64,000 nucleotides of DNA from G965233625 sp965233625 (GCA_965233625.1 OZ247499.1:7564001-7628000); one strand, 5' to 3'. Numbered from the stretch's first letter, positions 36,548 through 46,085 are shown. Program-made: numbers and translations. Notes: generated from the sequence alone by a model not told the origin.

Positions 36548-36599
36548 ATGACTCTGTACCGGCTGCTGTCTAAAGGCGCCGGTAGCAAGGGTCATTTTT
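36548..36599 (+). terminator. Probable terminator of the pseudopilin operon
   Basis: An imperfect hairpin: ATGAC (36548-36552) with GTCAT (36591-36595) outside, and TACCGGC (36557-36563) with GCCGGTA (36578-36584) inside. TTTTT follows. It lies 32 bases after the last gene of the operon. Confidence 0.6.
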
Positions 36600-37082
36600 A
36601 CAGGAATGTTTGAAACTATTTCAAACTGATGTTGACCTGCATCGCAGCATCTATTACTTACCCCCGACGCTTAAACCTCACCGGAGTGTGTGGAGGCGCT
36701 GCGCCTGTGGAAATCAGAAAATTGCAGCCGTCCTGCGTCGAATTCCTGACAAATGTAAACGTTTTCGCTGCAGAAGCCGATGCAGTGTGAATAGTAGACT
36801 TATCCCACAACTTTTCAATTACCTGATTTTGCTTGCTGCGTAGCAATGTTGCTGCGTAGGTCTGTACGTTTTTTCCAGGTTCCTTCGATAAGAGCCGCGC
36901 CGCATAGCGCTGAACCGGCAGCATTTCGTCTGCGGGCAGCGCCGCTTCAGCGCGTTGCGTCGTGTTCAATGGAACCTTTTGAAACGAAGTCCACCGGGCG
37001 GAAGCAGTCCGTCAGTTTGCTAGGCAAAGTCACCATTCCGCCGCCCATTCGGGCTGGTGCAATTTGAAGAAGGAGCAGCAAG
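36600..37082. other. Long intergenic region upstream of the secretin gene
   Basis: About 480 bases, AT-richer than its surroundings in the first 250. One 103-residue open frame on the minus strand (36658-36969) lacks a ribosome-binding site and looks like chance. AGAAGGAG at 37069-37076 is the secretin ribosome-binding site. The region probably carries the secretin promoter and control elements; I see no specific motif. Confidence 0.5.
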
Positions 37083-40000
37083 TTGAAAGCGAACGTGCGA
37101 AGGATCCTCGGATGCATGGCGGCAAGCCTTTGCTTGCCCGCTTTGCAAGTGTGCGCTGCACCGCCGGCGGTGTGGCCAGCAGCTATCTCTGCGGGGTCCG
37201 CAACAACCCAGTTTGGCGCCGCAGCGCCGCAGGCCAACTCCACCGGGCTGCTTTCGCAGGCTCAGTTGGCTCTCCGCAATAACGACTTTCAGACCGCTCA
37301 GCGTCTGATCGCTATGGCCGAACGCAACGGCGAACGCCCGGCGCCCGGCGCTCCTACCGCCGCGCAGCTGCGTCAGCAGCTGTCACGCGCCATGTCCTTT
37401 GGCGGCCCTCCGGCAGGTACACCAGGCGGCCAGGATTTCCAGGCAGGCAACAATGCACGCCCTGATTTCAATGCGGGTGGTTACAGCCGTCCGGGAACTC
37501 CGGCAGCCAGCTATCCAACGCCGCCGCCAGCGCCATCCAATGGTCGCCCGTTAGACAACGGCGGCTCGTTCGCTCCTTCGCGTTTTCCATCAGCGGCTGG
37601 CGCCTCGCCGCAGTCGCTTAGTCCGCAGATGCGGGCCGCCCGTGATCAGGTTCTACGCCTGACCACGCAGGCTCAGATGGAAATGGACAAAGGCAACTAC
37701 CCTGCCGCCGACCGCCTTGTTAATCAGGCGCTGGGGATGGGTGTACCTGAAGAAGCTTTCGAACCTCAGATGCCTAATCCAGGCCTGTTACAGCTGGAAA
37801 TCCGTCGCGGATTGCAGCGTGGCAATGTGGCTCCAGCCGGCTTCAACAACAATCCAGCTCAGCCGCAATACCCAGTCAATCCGGGCGTCTATCGTCCGCA
37901 GAACGACAACACTCGCGTACGCCCTGCCAGCGACGCCCAGCTAAACCCTGCCAGCCCACCAGCCCGCCGGTTCCCCGCAACGGGGCCAGCCGCTGAAACC
38001 GCCTACCAGGTGTATCAGAAGGGTATGGAAGCAATGCAGGCCCGGGATCGTGAAACGGCGCTCAAGCACTTCACAGAAGCCTGGAACCGCCGCAAAGAGC
38101 TTGATCCTCGCACGCAGCAGGTTGTTCAGGAACAGCTGACTGTTCTGCAGACTGCCGCAGCCGTCAACCGTCGGGATGTGCCAGCCGCTGATTCGCCTTT
38201 GACAGAAGTCGCTAATCAGCAGACGCTGCTCCGTCAGCAGTTGATGCGTGAGATCACTCGCGAACGTGCGGAAGCCGAACGGATGCGCAAAGACGATCCG
38301 CGTGGCGCTCTGGCCCGTCTCAACGCGTTGCAGAAAAAGCTGGCCGAAGCCAAGCTTGATCCAGCCGTAAAGAAGAGCCTGACGAGCGGCGTCGATCGCG
38401 CCGCACGCGAGATGGAGAAGTACATCGAACTCAATCTCGCCAAGATCGAAACGCAGGAGCGTAACGACGCTGTTAACCGCGTTATCGAAAACGAACGGCA
38501 GACCAAGTACGAAACGCAGAACGAACTGGCCCGTCTGGTCAATCAGTTCAATCAGCTGATGGACGAAGAGCGTTACTCGGAAGCCATCGTGCTTTCCAAG
38601 CAGGCTCGTGAACTGGCGCCAAACGACGAAGTCGTGCAGACGATGATCTGGAAAGCGAAATTCGCACACCGCATCATCACGCAGTCGCAGATCCGTGAGC
38701 GTTACGAAGAAGGCTTCAACGCGGCACTGACCTCCGTTGATGAAGCAAGCGTTCCGTTTGATGACCGCGAGCCTTACATCTTCGGCGACGCCCGTGAATG
38801 GCAGGAGCTGACCACCCGTCGCCGTGCAACGCTCGAGCGTCAGGCCAGCCGCTATTCCAAGAACGAACTAGCGATCCGCGCCGCACTGAAGAAGGAAGTA
38901 GACGCCCGCTTCATCAACCGTCCGCTGGCGGAAGTGATGTCCGAACTGGCGAAGATCGCCGCGGTCAACATCTTCCTGGATCCTCAGGGAATGACTGCCG
39001 AAGGCGTTACCAGCGCCACGCCTGTGACACTGAACCTGACGCAGCCGGTTTCGCTGAAGTCCGCACTGAATCTGATCCTGCAGCCCCTTCACCTGGGCTA
39101 CGTGATTCAGAACGAAGTGCTGCGGATCACCAGCGAACAGGCTCGCGAGAGCGACGTTTACAACGAAGTCTACAACGTGGCTGACCTGGTCATCCCGATT
39201 CCGAACTTCGTGCCAAGCTACAACATGGGTCTGCCCGGCGCTATCGCCGCCGCCCACAACGCCATTGGTCATGGCGGCCACGCAGCCACCGGCGGCACGG
39301 TGCCACTGACGCTGGCCTCCAGCACCAACGGCAACACCGACGGTAGTGTGCTCGCACAGATGCAGTCCAGCGGTCTGGTGCCAAACGGCGGACGCGGCCA
39401 GCAGACGGTCGGCGCCGGCCCTGGCGGCCTGGGCGGTGGATCGCAGGCCGACTTCGATTCGCTGATCGATCTGATTACCACCACCATCGCTCCCGAAAGC
39501 TGGGATGATGTAGGTGGACCAGGTTCGGTCTCCGGTTTTGAAACCAACCTGTCGCTGGTTGTCAGCCAGACGCAGGAAGTTCACGATCAGATTGCCGACC
39601 TGCTCAAGCAGCTCCGTCGTCTGCAGGATCTTCAGGTTACGATTGAAGTCCGCTTCATCACCGTCAGCGACAACTTCTTCGAACGTATTGGTGTCGACTT
39701 CGACTTCCAGATCGAAGACCAGACGGGACTCACTCCGGCACAGGCTAGCGCTCTGGCGTTCGGCCCGAACGATGGTGGACCGACGGCAACCGTTGGCCTC
39801 GATGTTCTGGGTGTACCGACGGCGGATCTTGACCTGCAGTTCTCCCAGGGTGGCTTCGCGTCAACGATTCCGCAGTTTGGTGGATTCGATGCCGGTACAG
39901 CAGCCAACTTTGGTTTTGCGATCCTCAGCGATATCGAAGCTTACTTCCTGGTGCAGGCGGCACAGGGCGACACACGCTCGAACCAGATGCAAGCTCCTAA

Positions 40001-40613
40001 GGTCACGCTGTTCAATGGTCAGCAGGCGTTTATCTCGGAAACCGCACAGCGTCCGTTTGTGACCAGTGTGATTCCGGTCGTCGGCGACTTTGCTGCGGCA
40101 CATCAGCCTGTGGTTGTTGTACTCAGCGAAGGAACCTCGCTAAGCGTGCAGGCAGTGGTCTCGAACGACCGCCGGTTTGTGCGGCTGACGCTGGTGCCGT
40201 TCTTTAGCAGCATCGGCGAAGTGCAGGAGTTCACCTTCGATGGCAAAACCACGACCAGCGGAGGTACTCCAGTGGCAGATCCTGTCACAGGACAGATTGT
40301 CCTGCAGGATGGCGCCACAACCTCGACCGAGGGCACCACGGTTCAGCTGCCAACGTTTAACTTTACAACGGTGACAACCACGGTGAGTGTGCCCGACGGC
40401 GGCACGGTGCTGATGGGCGGTATTAAGAGTCTGAACGAAGGCCGCACCGAACGCGGTGTGCCGATGCTCAGCAAGATACCGTATGTCAACCGGCTGTTTA
40501 AGAACGTCGGCATCGGACGCGAAACGCGAAGCCTGATGATGATGGTCACGCCACGCATCATTATTCAGGAAGAAGAAGAAGAACGCGCCGTCGGCCGTCC
40601 GCTGACGAACTAG
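37083..40613 (+). CDS. Secretin (type II secretion/type IV pilus outer-membrane channel) with long N-terminal region
   Basis: A 1176-residue exported protein starting with TTG after AGAAGGAG. Order: signal peptide (about 1-25); Pro/Gly/Ala-rich linker; two helical repeat-like regions (about 175-250 and 300-570); an STN/N-domain (from about 610, INRPLAEVMSELAKIAAVNI); a Gly-rich stretch (about 705-790); an N-domain (FETNLSLVVSQTQEVHDQI); and the secretin beta-domain ending with VPDGGTVLMGGI and VGIGRETRSLMMMVTPRII. Secretins multimerise into a gated outer-membrane ring. The first 600 residues are unlike GspD or PilQ of Proteobacteria. It is followed by a strong terminator. Confidence 0.92.
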   Translation: MKANVRRILGCMAASLCLPALQVCAAPPAVWPAAISAGSATTQFGAAAPQANSTGLLSQAQLALRNNDFQTAQRLIAMAERNGERPAPGAPTAAQLRQQLSRAMSFGGPPAGTPGGQDFQAGNNARPDFNAGGYSRPGTPAASYPTPPPAPSNGRPLDNGGSFAPSRFPSAAGASPQSLSPQMRAARDQVLRLTTQAQMEMDKGNYPAADRLVNQALGMGVPEEAFEPQMPNPGLLQLEIRRGLQRGNVAPAGFNNNPAQPQYPVNPGVYRPQNDNTRVRPASDAQLNPASPPARRFPATGPAAETAYQVYQKGMEAMQARDRETALKHFTEAWNRRKELDPRTQQVVQEQLTVLQTAAAVNRRDVPAADSPLTEVANQQTLLRQQLMREITRERAEAERMRKDDPRGALARLNALQKKLAEAKLDPAVKKSLTSGVDRAAREMEKYIELNLAKIETQERNDAVNRVIENERQTKYETQNELARLVNQFNQLMDEERYSEAIVLSKQARELAPNDEVVQTMIWKAKFAHRIITQSQIRERYEEGFNAALTSVDEASVPFDDREPYIFGDAREWQELTTRRRATLERQASRYSKNELAIRAALKKEVDARFINRPLAEVMSELAKIAAVNIFLDPQGMTAEGVTSATPVTLNLTQPVSLKSALNLILQPLHLGYVIQNEVLRITSEQARESDVYNEVYNVADLVIPIPNFVPSYNMGLPGAIAAAHNAIGHGGHAATGGTVPLTLASSTNGNTDGSVLAQMQSSGLVPNGGRGQQTVGAGPGGLGGGSQADFDSLIDLITTTIAPESWDDVGGPGSVSGFETNLSLVVSQTQEVHDQIADLLKQLRRLQDLQVTIEVRFITVSDNFFERIGVDFDFQIEDQTGLTPAQASALAFGPNDGGPTATVGLDVLGVPTADLDLQFSQGGFASTIPQFGGFDAGTAANFGFAILSDIEAYFLVQAAQGDTRSNQMQAPKVTLFNGQQAFISETAQRPFVTSVIPVVGDFAAAHQPVVVVLSEGTSLSVQAVVSNDRRFVRLTLVPFFSSIGEVQEFTFDGKTTTSGGTPVADPVTGQIVLQDGATTSTEGTTVQLPTFNFTTVTTTVSVPDGGTVLMGGIKSLNEGRTERGVPMLSKIPYVNRLFKNVGIGRETRSLMMMVTPRIIIQEEEEERAVGRPLTN

Positions 40614-40645
40614 CTTCTAGCAACTGCGTTCATCAAATAGCGCTT

Positions 40646-40682
40646 ACGCCGCACAGCTTCATGGGTTGTGCGGCGTTTTTTT
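40646..40682 (+). terminator. Rho-independent terminator after the secretin gene
   Basis: A perfect 10-bp stem (40646-40655 with 40667-40676) with an 11-base loop and a run of seven T's. It may be shared in part with the minus-strand gene ending at 40694. Confidence 0.88.
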
Positions 40683-40693
40683 GTGTTCTGCGG

Positions 40694-41602
40694 TTACGAA
40701 GGCTTACGCGCAACGGCGAGCGTGTGGCCCAGCACTTCGCTGGCGATATCCATCTCCAGGATCTTCGCCGCAGCCTGCCAGCCTGGCACCGCGTTGACCT
40801 CCAGGACAAACAACCGGCCATCTTCAGCTGGCAGCACATCTACACCCGCCACGCTAACACCGGTCGCCCGCGCCGCGGCAAGCGCCATGTCGCGTAGCCT
40901 GGCCGTTACTTTCAGAGGCTCCGTTCTGGCGCCACGGCTGACATTGGTGCGCCAGTCGTCTGGATTCCGTCGCTTATATCCCAGGACCCGGTCGCCGATC
41001 ACAAGCAGCCGGAGATCGAAACCGCGATGCGGCAGAAACTGTTGCAGGTAAAGAACCGCCCCTAAGGGCACGAGCGATTTGAACACGCGATGCGCGACCG
41101 CCTCGTCGTCAATCCGGCAGATGCCCCGCCCCTCACCGCCAAAGAGCGGCTTCACCACGACATCGCCGCCGTGCGCGGCAAAAGCCTGCATGCCTTCGTC
41201 CACCGTCTGACAAACACGCGTGGGCGGCACTGGCAGACCGGCGTCTTCAAGCAGCGTTAACGTCAGATATTTGTCGATCGCGATTTCAAGACTGCGCGGT
41301 GGATTGACCACCGTGGTTCCCGCTGCCTCAACACGCGCCAGGGCGTTCATGCGGAAGACAACCTGCTCCAGGCTGCCGGGCGGCATGGTGCGCACAAGCA
41401 CCGCGTCAAACGTCTGCAAGCCACCAGCGAGAGGGCAAGAGACAACCGATGGCAATGCCGGCTTCATCCCCAGGTTGGCCCGTAGGGATGAGAATGCGGC
41501 GGCGGTTACGGTACAATCTCCGCGCTGTTCAGCAGCGCGGGAAAGATCGCGGAAATACCAGCTGTTGGCGGCGCCAAGAACAGCAATCCGGGACGCCGGC
41601 AT
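40694..41602 (-). CDS. ATP-grasp ligase, RimK family
   Basis: A 302-residue cytoplasmic ligase. Typical segments are VNPPRSLEIAIDKYLTLTLL, VVKPLFGGEGRGI (the ATP-binding grasp loop) and VAGVDVLPAEDGRLFVLEVN with metal-binding Glu and Asn. RimK-family enzymes add glutamate or related amino acids to protein, peptide or cofactor carboxylates. The acceptor is unknown here. The ATG overlaps the stop of the FGE-like gene by one base (TAATG), so they are cotranscribed. Confidence 0.88.
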   Translation of the reverse strand: MPASRIAVLGAANSWYFRDLSRAAEQRGDCTVTAAAFSSLRANLGMKPALPSVVSCPLAGGLQTFDAVLVRTMPPGSLEQVVFRMNALARVEAAGTTVVNPPRSLEIAIDKYLTLTLLEDAGLPVPPTRVCQTVDEGMQAFAAHGGDVVVKPLFGGEGRGICRIDDEAVAHRVFKSLVPLGAVLYLQQFLPHRGFDLRLLVIGDRVLGYKRRNPDDWRTNVSRGARTEPLKVTARLRDMALAAARATGVSVAGVDVLPAEDGRLFVLEVNAVPGWQAAAKILEMDIASEVLGHTLAVARKPS

Positions 41603-42831
41603 TACTCGTCGTAAGCGGCGTCAGCCTGCTTCTTCTTCAACGCCTTAATCGACTCAGGTAGCGATGGGCTGGCGATGCCAAACGCGCCGCGACCTTCGTC
41701 GTAAATGCGGAACTTAACATCCCGCTCAATCAGAGGCAGGTCTGCGTCCCAGTACTTGTGCTTGGCGACTTTGGTGGCTGGTGGATTAAGCGGGCGGATG
41801 ACCCGCAGGCCGACTTCCAGACCTTCGCCGGTGGTGAACCACCAGGGGCTTTTCGGTTCGTTGGGATCTTCTTCACGCCAGTCATCATCGTGCGAACCGA
41901 ACCGTGAATAGCTTTTGCAGTCAGCATGATGCGCGGTGAAAGATCCACCACGTACACATCGTGGGAACAGCTTCGTGGGCCACTGCGTTGCCTGCTCCGT
42001 GGTCAGCGGCTTGTCGCCGGCTTTCTTGGCAAGGTCTCCGTAACCATCGCTGGAGTACGAATCCAGCACCCACTCCGCCACGTTGCCATACATGTCGTGA
42101 ATGCCCCAGGCGTTGGGCTTCTTGGTTCCGACGAAGTGCGTTTTGTCGTCTGAGTTCTTCCCGTACCAGGCATAGTCACCAAGTTTCGCCGGATCGTCGC
42201 CAAAGAAGTAGGCCGTGTTCGTGCCCGCACGTGCGGCGTATTCCCACTCGGCGCTGGTTGGCAGGCGGTAATATTCGCCCGTAGTCAGCGACAGCCATTT
42301 GGTGTACTGCTTGCCCGCAAACTGACTCATCGAGAGCGCGGGTTGCTTCGGGTTCTGACCCTTCTGGTAGGTAAAGCTTGAGTCATACAGGTTGGAGGGC
42401 GCCGTCACCGCGTCGATCATTTTGTCTTTGGTCAGGGGAACCATGCGGTACGTCTGAAAGCCCTTGAACACGTCGTGCAGCGACATGAAGAACTGATACT
42501 GCCCCCAGGTGGTTTCGTACTTGGCGATCCAGAACGGATCAACTTTGACTTCTACCGCAGGGCCCGAGGATTTACTGCCGGCGTCGCCCATCTTGAAAAC
42601 GCCGCCGGGCACGGGCACCATCTGGAACTTCACGTTGCTACCAGGCAGCGTATCTTCGTAAGGCACCATGTAGCCGCGGTCAGTCTTGACGAAAGGGCCA
42701 CTGGCAGGCTTTTCCTGAACAAGGCCAGGAACGGCCTTCGTCTCTTTTTCTTCCGCGCCGGAAATACCTGTCAGCACGGTAAGGGTTGCGAGCGTGGCGA
42801 GGCAGCATGCCAGAATTTTGCGGTATTGCAT
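41602..42831 (-). CDS. Secreted formylglycine-generating-enzyme-like protein (SUMF1/EgtB fold)
   Basis: A 409-residue protein with a signal peptide (about 1-27), starting at the ATG at 42831. The fold is seen in RLPTSAEWEYAARAGTNTAYFFGD, split here as RLPTSAEWEYAARAG then TNTAYFFGD, in WGIHDMYGNVAEWVLDSY, and in CVRGGSFTAHHADCKSY with GLRVIRP. True enzymes convert an active-site Cys of sulfatases to formylglycine; many planctomycete paralogues have unknown roles. Secretion makes cotranslational sulfatase activation unlikely, although a sulfatase gene lies 2 kb away. It is coupled to a RimK-like ligase. Confidence 0.87.
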   Translation of the reverse strand: MQYRKILACCLATLATLTVLTGISGAEEKETKAVPGLVQEKPASGPFVKTDRGYMVPYEDTLPGSNVKFQMVPVPGGVFKMGDAGSKSSGPAVEVKVDPFWIAKYETTWGQYQFFMSLHDVFKGFQTYRMVPLTKDKMIDAVTAPSNLYDSSFTYQKGQNPKQPALSMSQFAGKQYTKWLSLTTGEYYRLPTSAEWEYAARAGTNTAYFFGDDPAKLGDYAWYGKNSDDKTHFVGTKKPNAWGIHDMYGNVAEWVLDSYSSDGYGDLAKKAGDKPLTTEQATQWPTKLFPRCVRGGSFTAHHADCKSYSRFGSHDDDWREEDPNEPKSPWWFTTGEGLEVGLRVIRPLNPPATKVAKHKYWDADLPLIERDVKFRIYDEGRGAFGIASPSLPESIKALKKKQADAAYDE

Positions 42832-42993
42832 CAAAAACTCACTCTTCTAAGTTGAACGATCTGGCGGCGGTTGGTGGTAGATGAGAAACCGCCGGCTAAA
42901 TACGGGTAGGTTGGGTGGGGTAGGTGGTGGTAATATGACCTCCCTAAGTATAGGCCAAGCCGTAACTTTTTGTAATGAGATGGCGAACCTTCT

Positions 42994-44109
42994 ATGCCGC
43001 CAATGCCCGAAAATCTGACGGATCTTGCGCATAACGCCGTTCAGCAGGTGGTTGACTCGCTGCCAGCCAAGTGGCGTCAAGCAGAATTGCGGGTGCTGGC
43101 AGAGGTAGTTCCGCCGGGGGGAAACGGCAGAGATGGGGCTTTGGATGATGCTGCCGATGAGGTCGAACTTGAAATCCGCATCTTTAATCCCGTCGATCCC
43201 ACCCGGTTGATGATCCAGGCAGAGCAGCAGGTGATTGATACGCTTGCCGAGCTGTACATTGCCCATTATCGCAGCGGCGACCGCTGGAATATGTTCTCCG
43301 CCGTGATGGACCTGGACCGCCACGACAACTGGAATGTGGAAACCTGTTTCCAGCTTGAAAAAGACGCCGGCGCCGCCGGACAGTCTGAATTGTCCACGCG
43401 TTTTCTAGACGCCACGCCGCAGCCCGGCCCGGAGATGTCGCAGCCGCTGGAAGAGTTGTTTGCACGGCACGCGGCCCTGTCTCTGGAGAAGCATCTGGTT
43501 TTCGATAGTCTATTTCACGAAGAATCCGACTGGGAGTTCGACGCGGCGACCGGCAGGTTGTTGCTGGGCGGCGCCCAATTTGAAGTGCAGGTGCTGGGCG
43601 TCTTTTCCGAATCAACGAACCAATGGCGCTGGTCGTGGGACTGCCACGACGAACTGCCCGGCACAACGCTTCAGGCCGCTGTGCGGGTGCGTGATGTGGG
43701 CGCCAAGCTTGGCATTCCGGAATTCACAGACCCCGTTCTCAATGCCGACGCGGCCGATCCCGAAACATTGGCGATGACCGCCTGCGGCGTGTGCGGCGCC
43801 GGGTTCTGGCTGGAATGCGAGCACGATGGTGAGTCTGTGTTTGTACTGGGCAATGCGGCCGCGGTTACGGCCCGCCTAAGTCACCAGCCGGCAGATATCG
43901 TGGCGGTGCTGCACCGGCTGGTCGCCAGTTTTGATGTGCGGCACTTGCTTTGCCTGCAGTCTTATCTGGTGGAAAAGGGTTTTCGCCTGGCGTACGATAA
44001 TGATCGCCTGACGGCTGAATCCGCGGACGGCCGGAAAATGACGGCTGAGTTTCAGCATGGGCGGCTGCGCGACATCACGGTGCAGAATGCATCGCGCGGC
44101 CGCACTTAA
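42994..44109 (+). CDS. Hypothetical protein, DUF6882-like C-terminal half
   Basis: A 371-residue cytoplasmic protein. The N-terminal 130 residues are acidic with the segment TLAELYIAHYRSGDRWN, which recalls YezG-type immunity proteins. The middle (about 150-300) has WRWSWDCHDELPG followed by a GIPEFTDPVL segment, as in DUF6882. The C-terminal part is unassigned. Both comparisons are from memory and weak. It precedes a 141-residue gene on the same strand by 16 bases. Confidence 0.7.
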   Translation: MPPMPENLTDLAHNAVQQVVDSLPAKWRQAELRVLAEVVPPGGNGRDGALDDAADEVELEIRIFNPVDPTRLMIQAEQQVIDTLAELYIAHYRSGDRWNMFSAVMDLDRHDNWNVETCFQLEKDAGAAGQSELSTRFLDATPQPGPEMSQPLEELFARHAALSLEKHLVFDSLFHEESDWEFDAATGRLLLGGAQFEVQVLGVFSESTNQWRWSWDCHDELPGTTLQAAVRVRDVGAKLGIPEFTDPVLNADAADPETLAMTACGVCGAGFWLECEHDGESVFVLGNAAAVTARLSHQPADIVAVLHRLVASFDVRHLLCLQSYLVEKGFRLAYDNDRLTAESADGRKMTAEFQHGRLRDITVQNASRGRT

Positions 44110-44125
44110 AGACACGACCAGAACC

Positions 44126-44551
44126 ATGTCCAACCGCCTCACGCTTCGCAAGCTGATTGCCTATTGCTGCGGCATGGTGGATGGTCGTACGAGCCGTATG
44201 ATTGCCAGCAGAATTGAAGAAACACCCCACCTGCAGCGTATTCAACAACGCATCGAAACACTGCTGGCGACGAAGGTCGCCAAAGCGGGCAGCTACAAAG
44301 AATTAAGCCGGCACTACCTCGACCCTAACTTCACAGCAGCATATCTCAGCAACGATCTGCACGGCGCCATGCTGCTGCGGTTTGAGCAGCACTGCCTGAA
44401 GTGGGACACCGTGCTGGAAGAAACCACCGCATGCAACATGATTCTGGCGGAAGTTTTCGCCGACCCGCCATCCGACCCCGATCAGCACGCAAGTTTAAGA
44501 GCCCGTCTATACGCCCTTGGAAAATCAACCACTGGCAAAGAAACAGAGTAA
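44126..44551 (+). CDS. Small hypothetical protein
   Basis: A 141-residue helical protein. I chose MSNRLTLRK at 44126; upstream in-frame codons lie inside the preceding gene. The beginning, LIAYCCGMVDGRTSRMIASRIEE, resembles the N-terminus of anti-sigma-factor-like or zinc-finger proteins in planctomycetes, without a full motif. It is probably cotranscribed with the DUF6882-like gene. Confidence 0.65.
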   Translation: MSNRLTLRKLIAYCCGMVDGRTSRMIASRIEETPHLQRIQQRIETLLATKVAKAGSYKELSRHYLDPNFTAAYLSNDLHGAMLLRFEQHCLKWDTVLEETTACNMILAEVFADPPSDPDQHASLRARLYALGKSTTGKETE

Positions 44552-44578
44552 CGCCGCATCGCGAAACTCATTCGTTTC

Positions 44579-46018
44579 CTACTTTGGATTGTCGCCCAGC
44601 TTTTTCATCAACTGCTGAATTTTGACCGTGTAGGCCTGTTTGATTTTAACAGCCGCAGCGTCTTCAGAATCGATCAGGTTTTCACGCTCGTCCGGGTCCA
44701 CCTTCAGGTTGTAAAGTTCCGCGCGGCCGGGATTCTTGAAGTCGATCATCAACTTCCAGTCCGCTGTCCGATAGGCGCGCATGTGCGTTTTGGCGCCGTG
44801 CTTCATGCTGTATTCCGCGTACAGGGAATCGTCCCAGGCGATTTTTTTACCTTGCAGCAACGGCAGGAAATTCCGGCCGCGCAGAAGTGTGTCCGGCTGC
44901 GGCTTTAAGCCCGCCATTGCCAGCAGCGTGGGGTACCAGTCCAGATTGCTGACAACCTTCTGCACGGAACTTCCCGCCTCAATCACGCCCGGCCAACGTA
45001 CTGCGGTAGGGACGCGGAGCGATTGATCAAACAGGTTAGGACGCTGCAAACTGCCGATGTGCGGCCACTTCTGGGGTGGTAGTTTTTTCAGTTGCCACTG
45101 GGCGTTGCCCTTGTACCACACACCGTGATGGCCAAGATTGTAACCGTGGTCGCTGGTGAAAATGACCACCGTGTTCTGTGACAGCTTTTTGTCATCCAGT
45201 AGCTGCAGCAATCGCCCTACATTGCGGTCGACACTCGCGACGCTGGCGTAGTAAGAACGGGTCATCTGCCGGATCTTTCCAGCATTCAGGTTAGGGATGT
45301 CAGGTTCAGGAATTTTGACATCCAATTCCTTGTAAGGCGCCCAGTCTTCTTCCCGCACCGGTAGCCAGGCCGCATGTGGCGCGCGGTAGTGCATACATAG
45401 CAGGAAGGGTGACTTCCGGGGCTGGTTGATGAACTTGATCGCGTAATCGGTGAGCACATCGGCGGTGAAGCCGGGAAAGACGCGTGTCTCGCCATCCAAC
45501 TCAAGCACTGGGTCTTTCGGTCGTGTCCCGCCACTGCGGAATCCCATGAAGTAATTAAAGCCGTTCTTTGTCGGGTGAAACCTGTCGGCGGTTCCCAGAT
45601 GCCATTTGCCGATCAGCGCCGTATCGTAGCCCGCTTCCGCCAGACGCTCGGGCCATGTGACCATTGCCGGGTCTAGCCCAGCTTCAGGTTCGCTACGTGG
45701 ATTGATCCAGTCCGTTATGCCCAATTCCGTCCCATAACGGCTGGTCATTAGCGTGGCTCTTGAAGGGCTGCAAACAGGCGTTGTGACAAACGCGTTTTGC
45801 AGGTGCGAACCCTCACGGAAGATGCGGTCGATATGCGGTGTTTTCAGTTGCGTGTTGGCAATGCCCACCGCCGTCGGCGCCTGATCGTCGGTGTAGATAA
45901 AGACAATGTTCGGTGGTCCTTCCGCCCGTAGTGTCAGCGGAACAAGCCAGACCAGGCCCGTCAGAAGGCATAGCGAAATATCAAAGAACCGGCGCGTGGA
46001 TCGTGGGTAAGTTTTCAT
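44579..46018 (-). CDS. Secreted sulfatase (S1 family)
   Basis: A 479-residue arylsulfatase-type hydrolase with a signal peptide (about 1-32). The metal-binding IYTDD is at 41-45. The modification motif is C83-S-P-S-R, in which Cys83 becomes formylglycine, followed by ATLMTSRYGTELG. Later GKWHLG and TSDHGYNLGHHG supply the remaining active-site residues. It should remove sulfate esters from polysaccharides in the periplasm. It is divergent from the cytochrome/DUF1553 gene, a common planctomycete arrangement. Confidence 0.95.
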   Translation of the reverse strand: MKTYPRSTRRFFDISLCLLTGLVWLVPLTLRAEGPPNIVFIYTDDQAPTAVGIANTQLKTPHIDRIFREGSHLQNAFVTTPVCSPSRATLMTSRYGTELGITDWINPRSEPEAGLDPAMVTWPERLAEAGYDTALIGKWHLGTADRFHPTKNGFNYFMGFRSGGTRPKDPVLELDGETRVFPGFTADVLTDYAIKFINQPRKSPFLLCMHYRAPHAAWLPVREEDWAPYKELDVKIPEPDIPNLNAGKIRQMTRSYYASVASVDRNVGRLLQLLDDKKLSQNTVVIFTSDHGYNLGHHGVWYKGNAQWQLKKLPPQKWPHIGSLQRPNLFDQSLRVPTAVRWPGVIEAGSSVQKVVSNLDWYPTLLAMAGLKPQPDTLLRGRNFLPLLQGKKIAWDDSLYAEYSMKHGAKTHMRAYRTADWKLMIDFKNPGRAELYNLKVDPDERENLIDSEDAAAVKIKQAYTVKIQQLMKKLGDNPK

Positions 46019-46085
46019 TCAACGCGATCTGTAACAGGTGGATTTCAGCGTGCTGGCTGTAGCCTGGGGTTGGAAGCGACTAGAA

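Noticed and set aside
36658..36969. 103-residue open frame upstream of the secretin, minus strand
   Set aside because: No ribosome-binding site, mixed composition, no recognisable domain; treated as chance.
44579..46018. Idea that the nearby FGE-like protein matures this sulfatase
   Set aside because: The FGE-like protein is itself exported, whereas formylglycine formation in bacteria is cytoplasmic; proximity alone is weak evidence.
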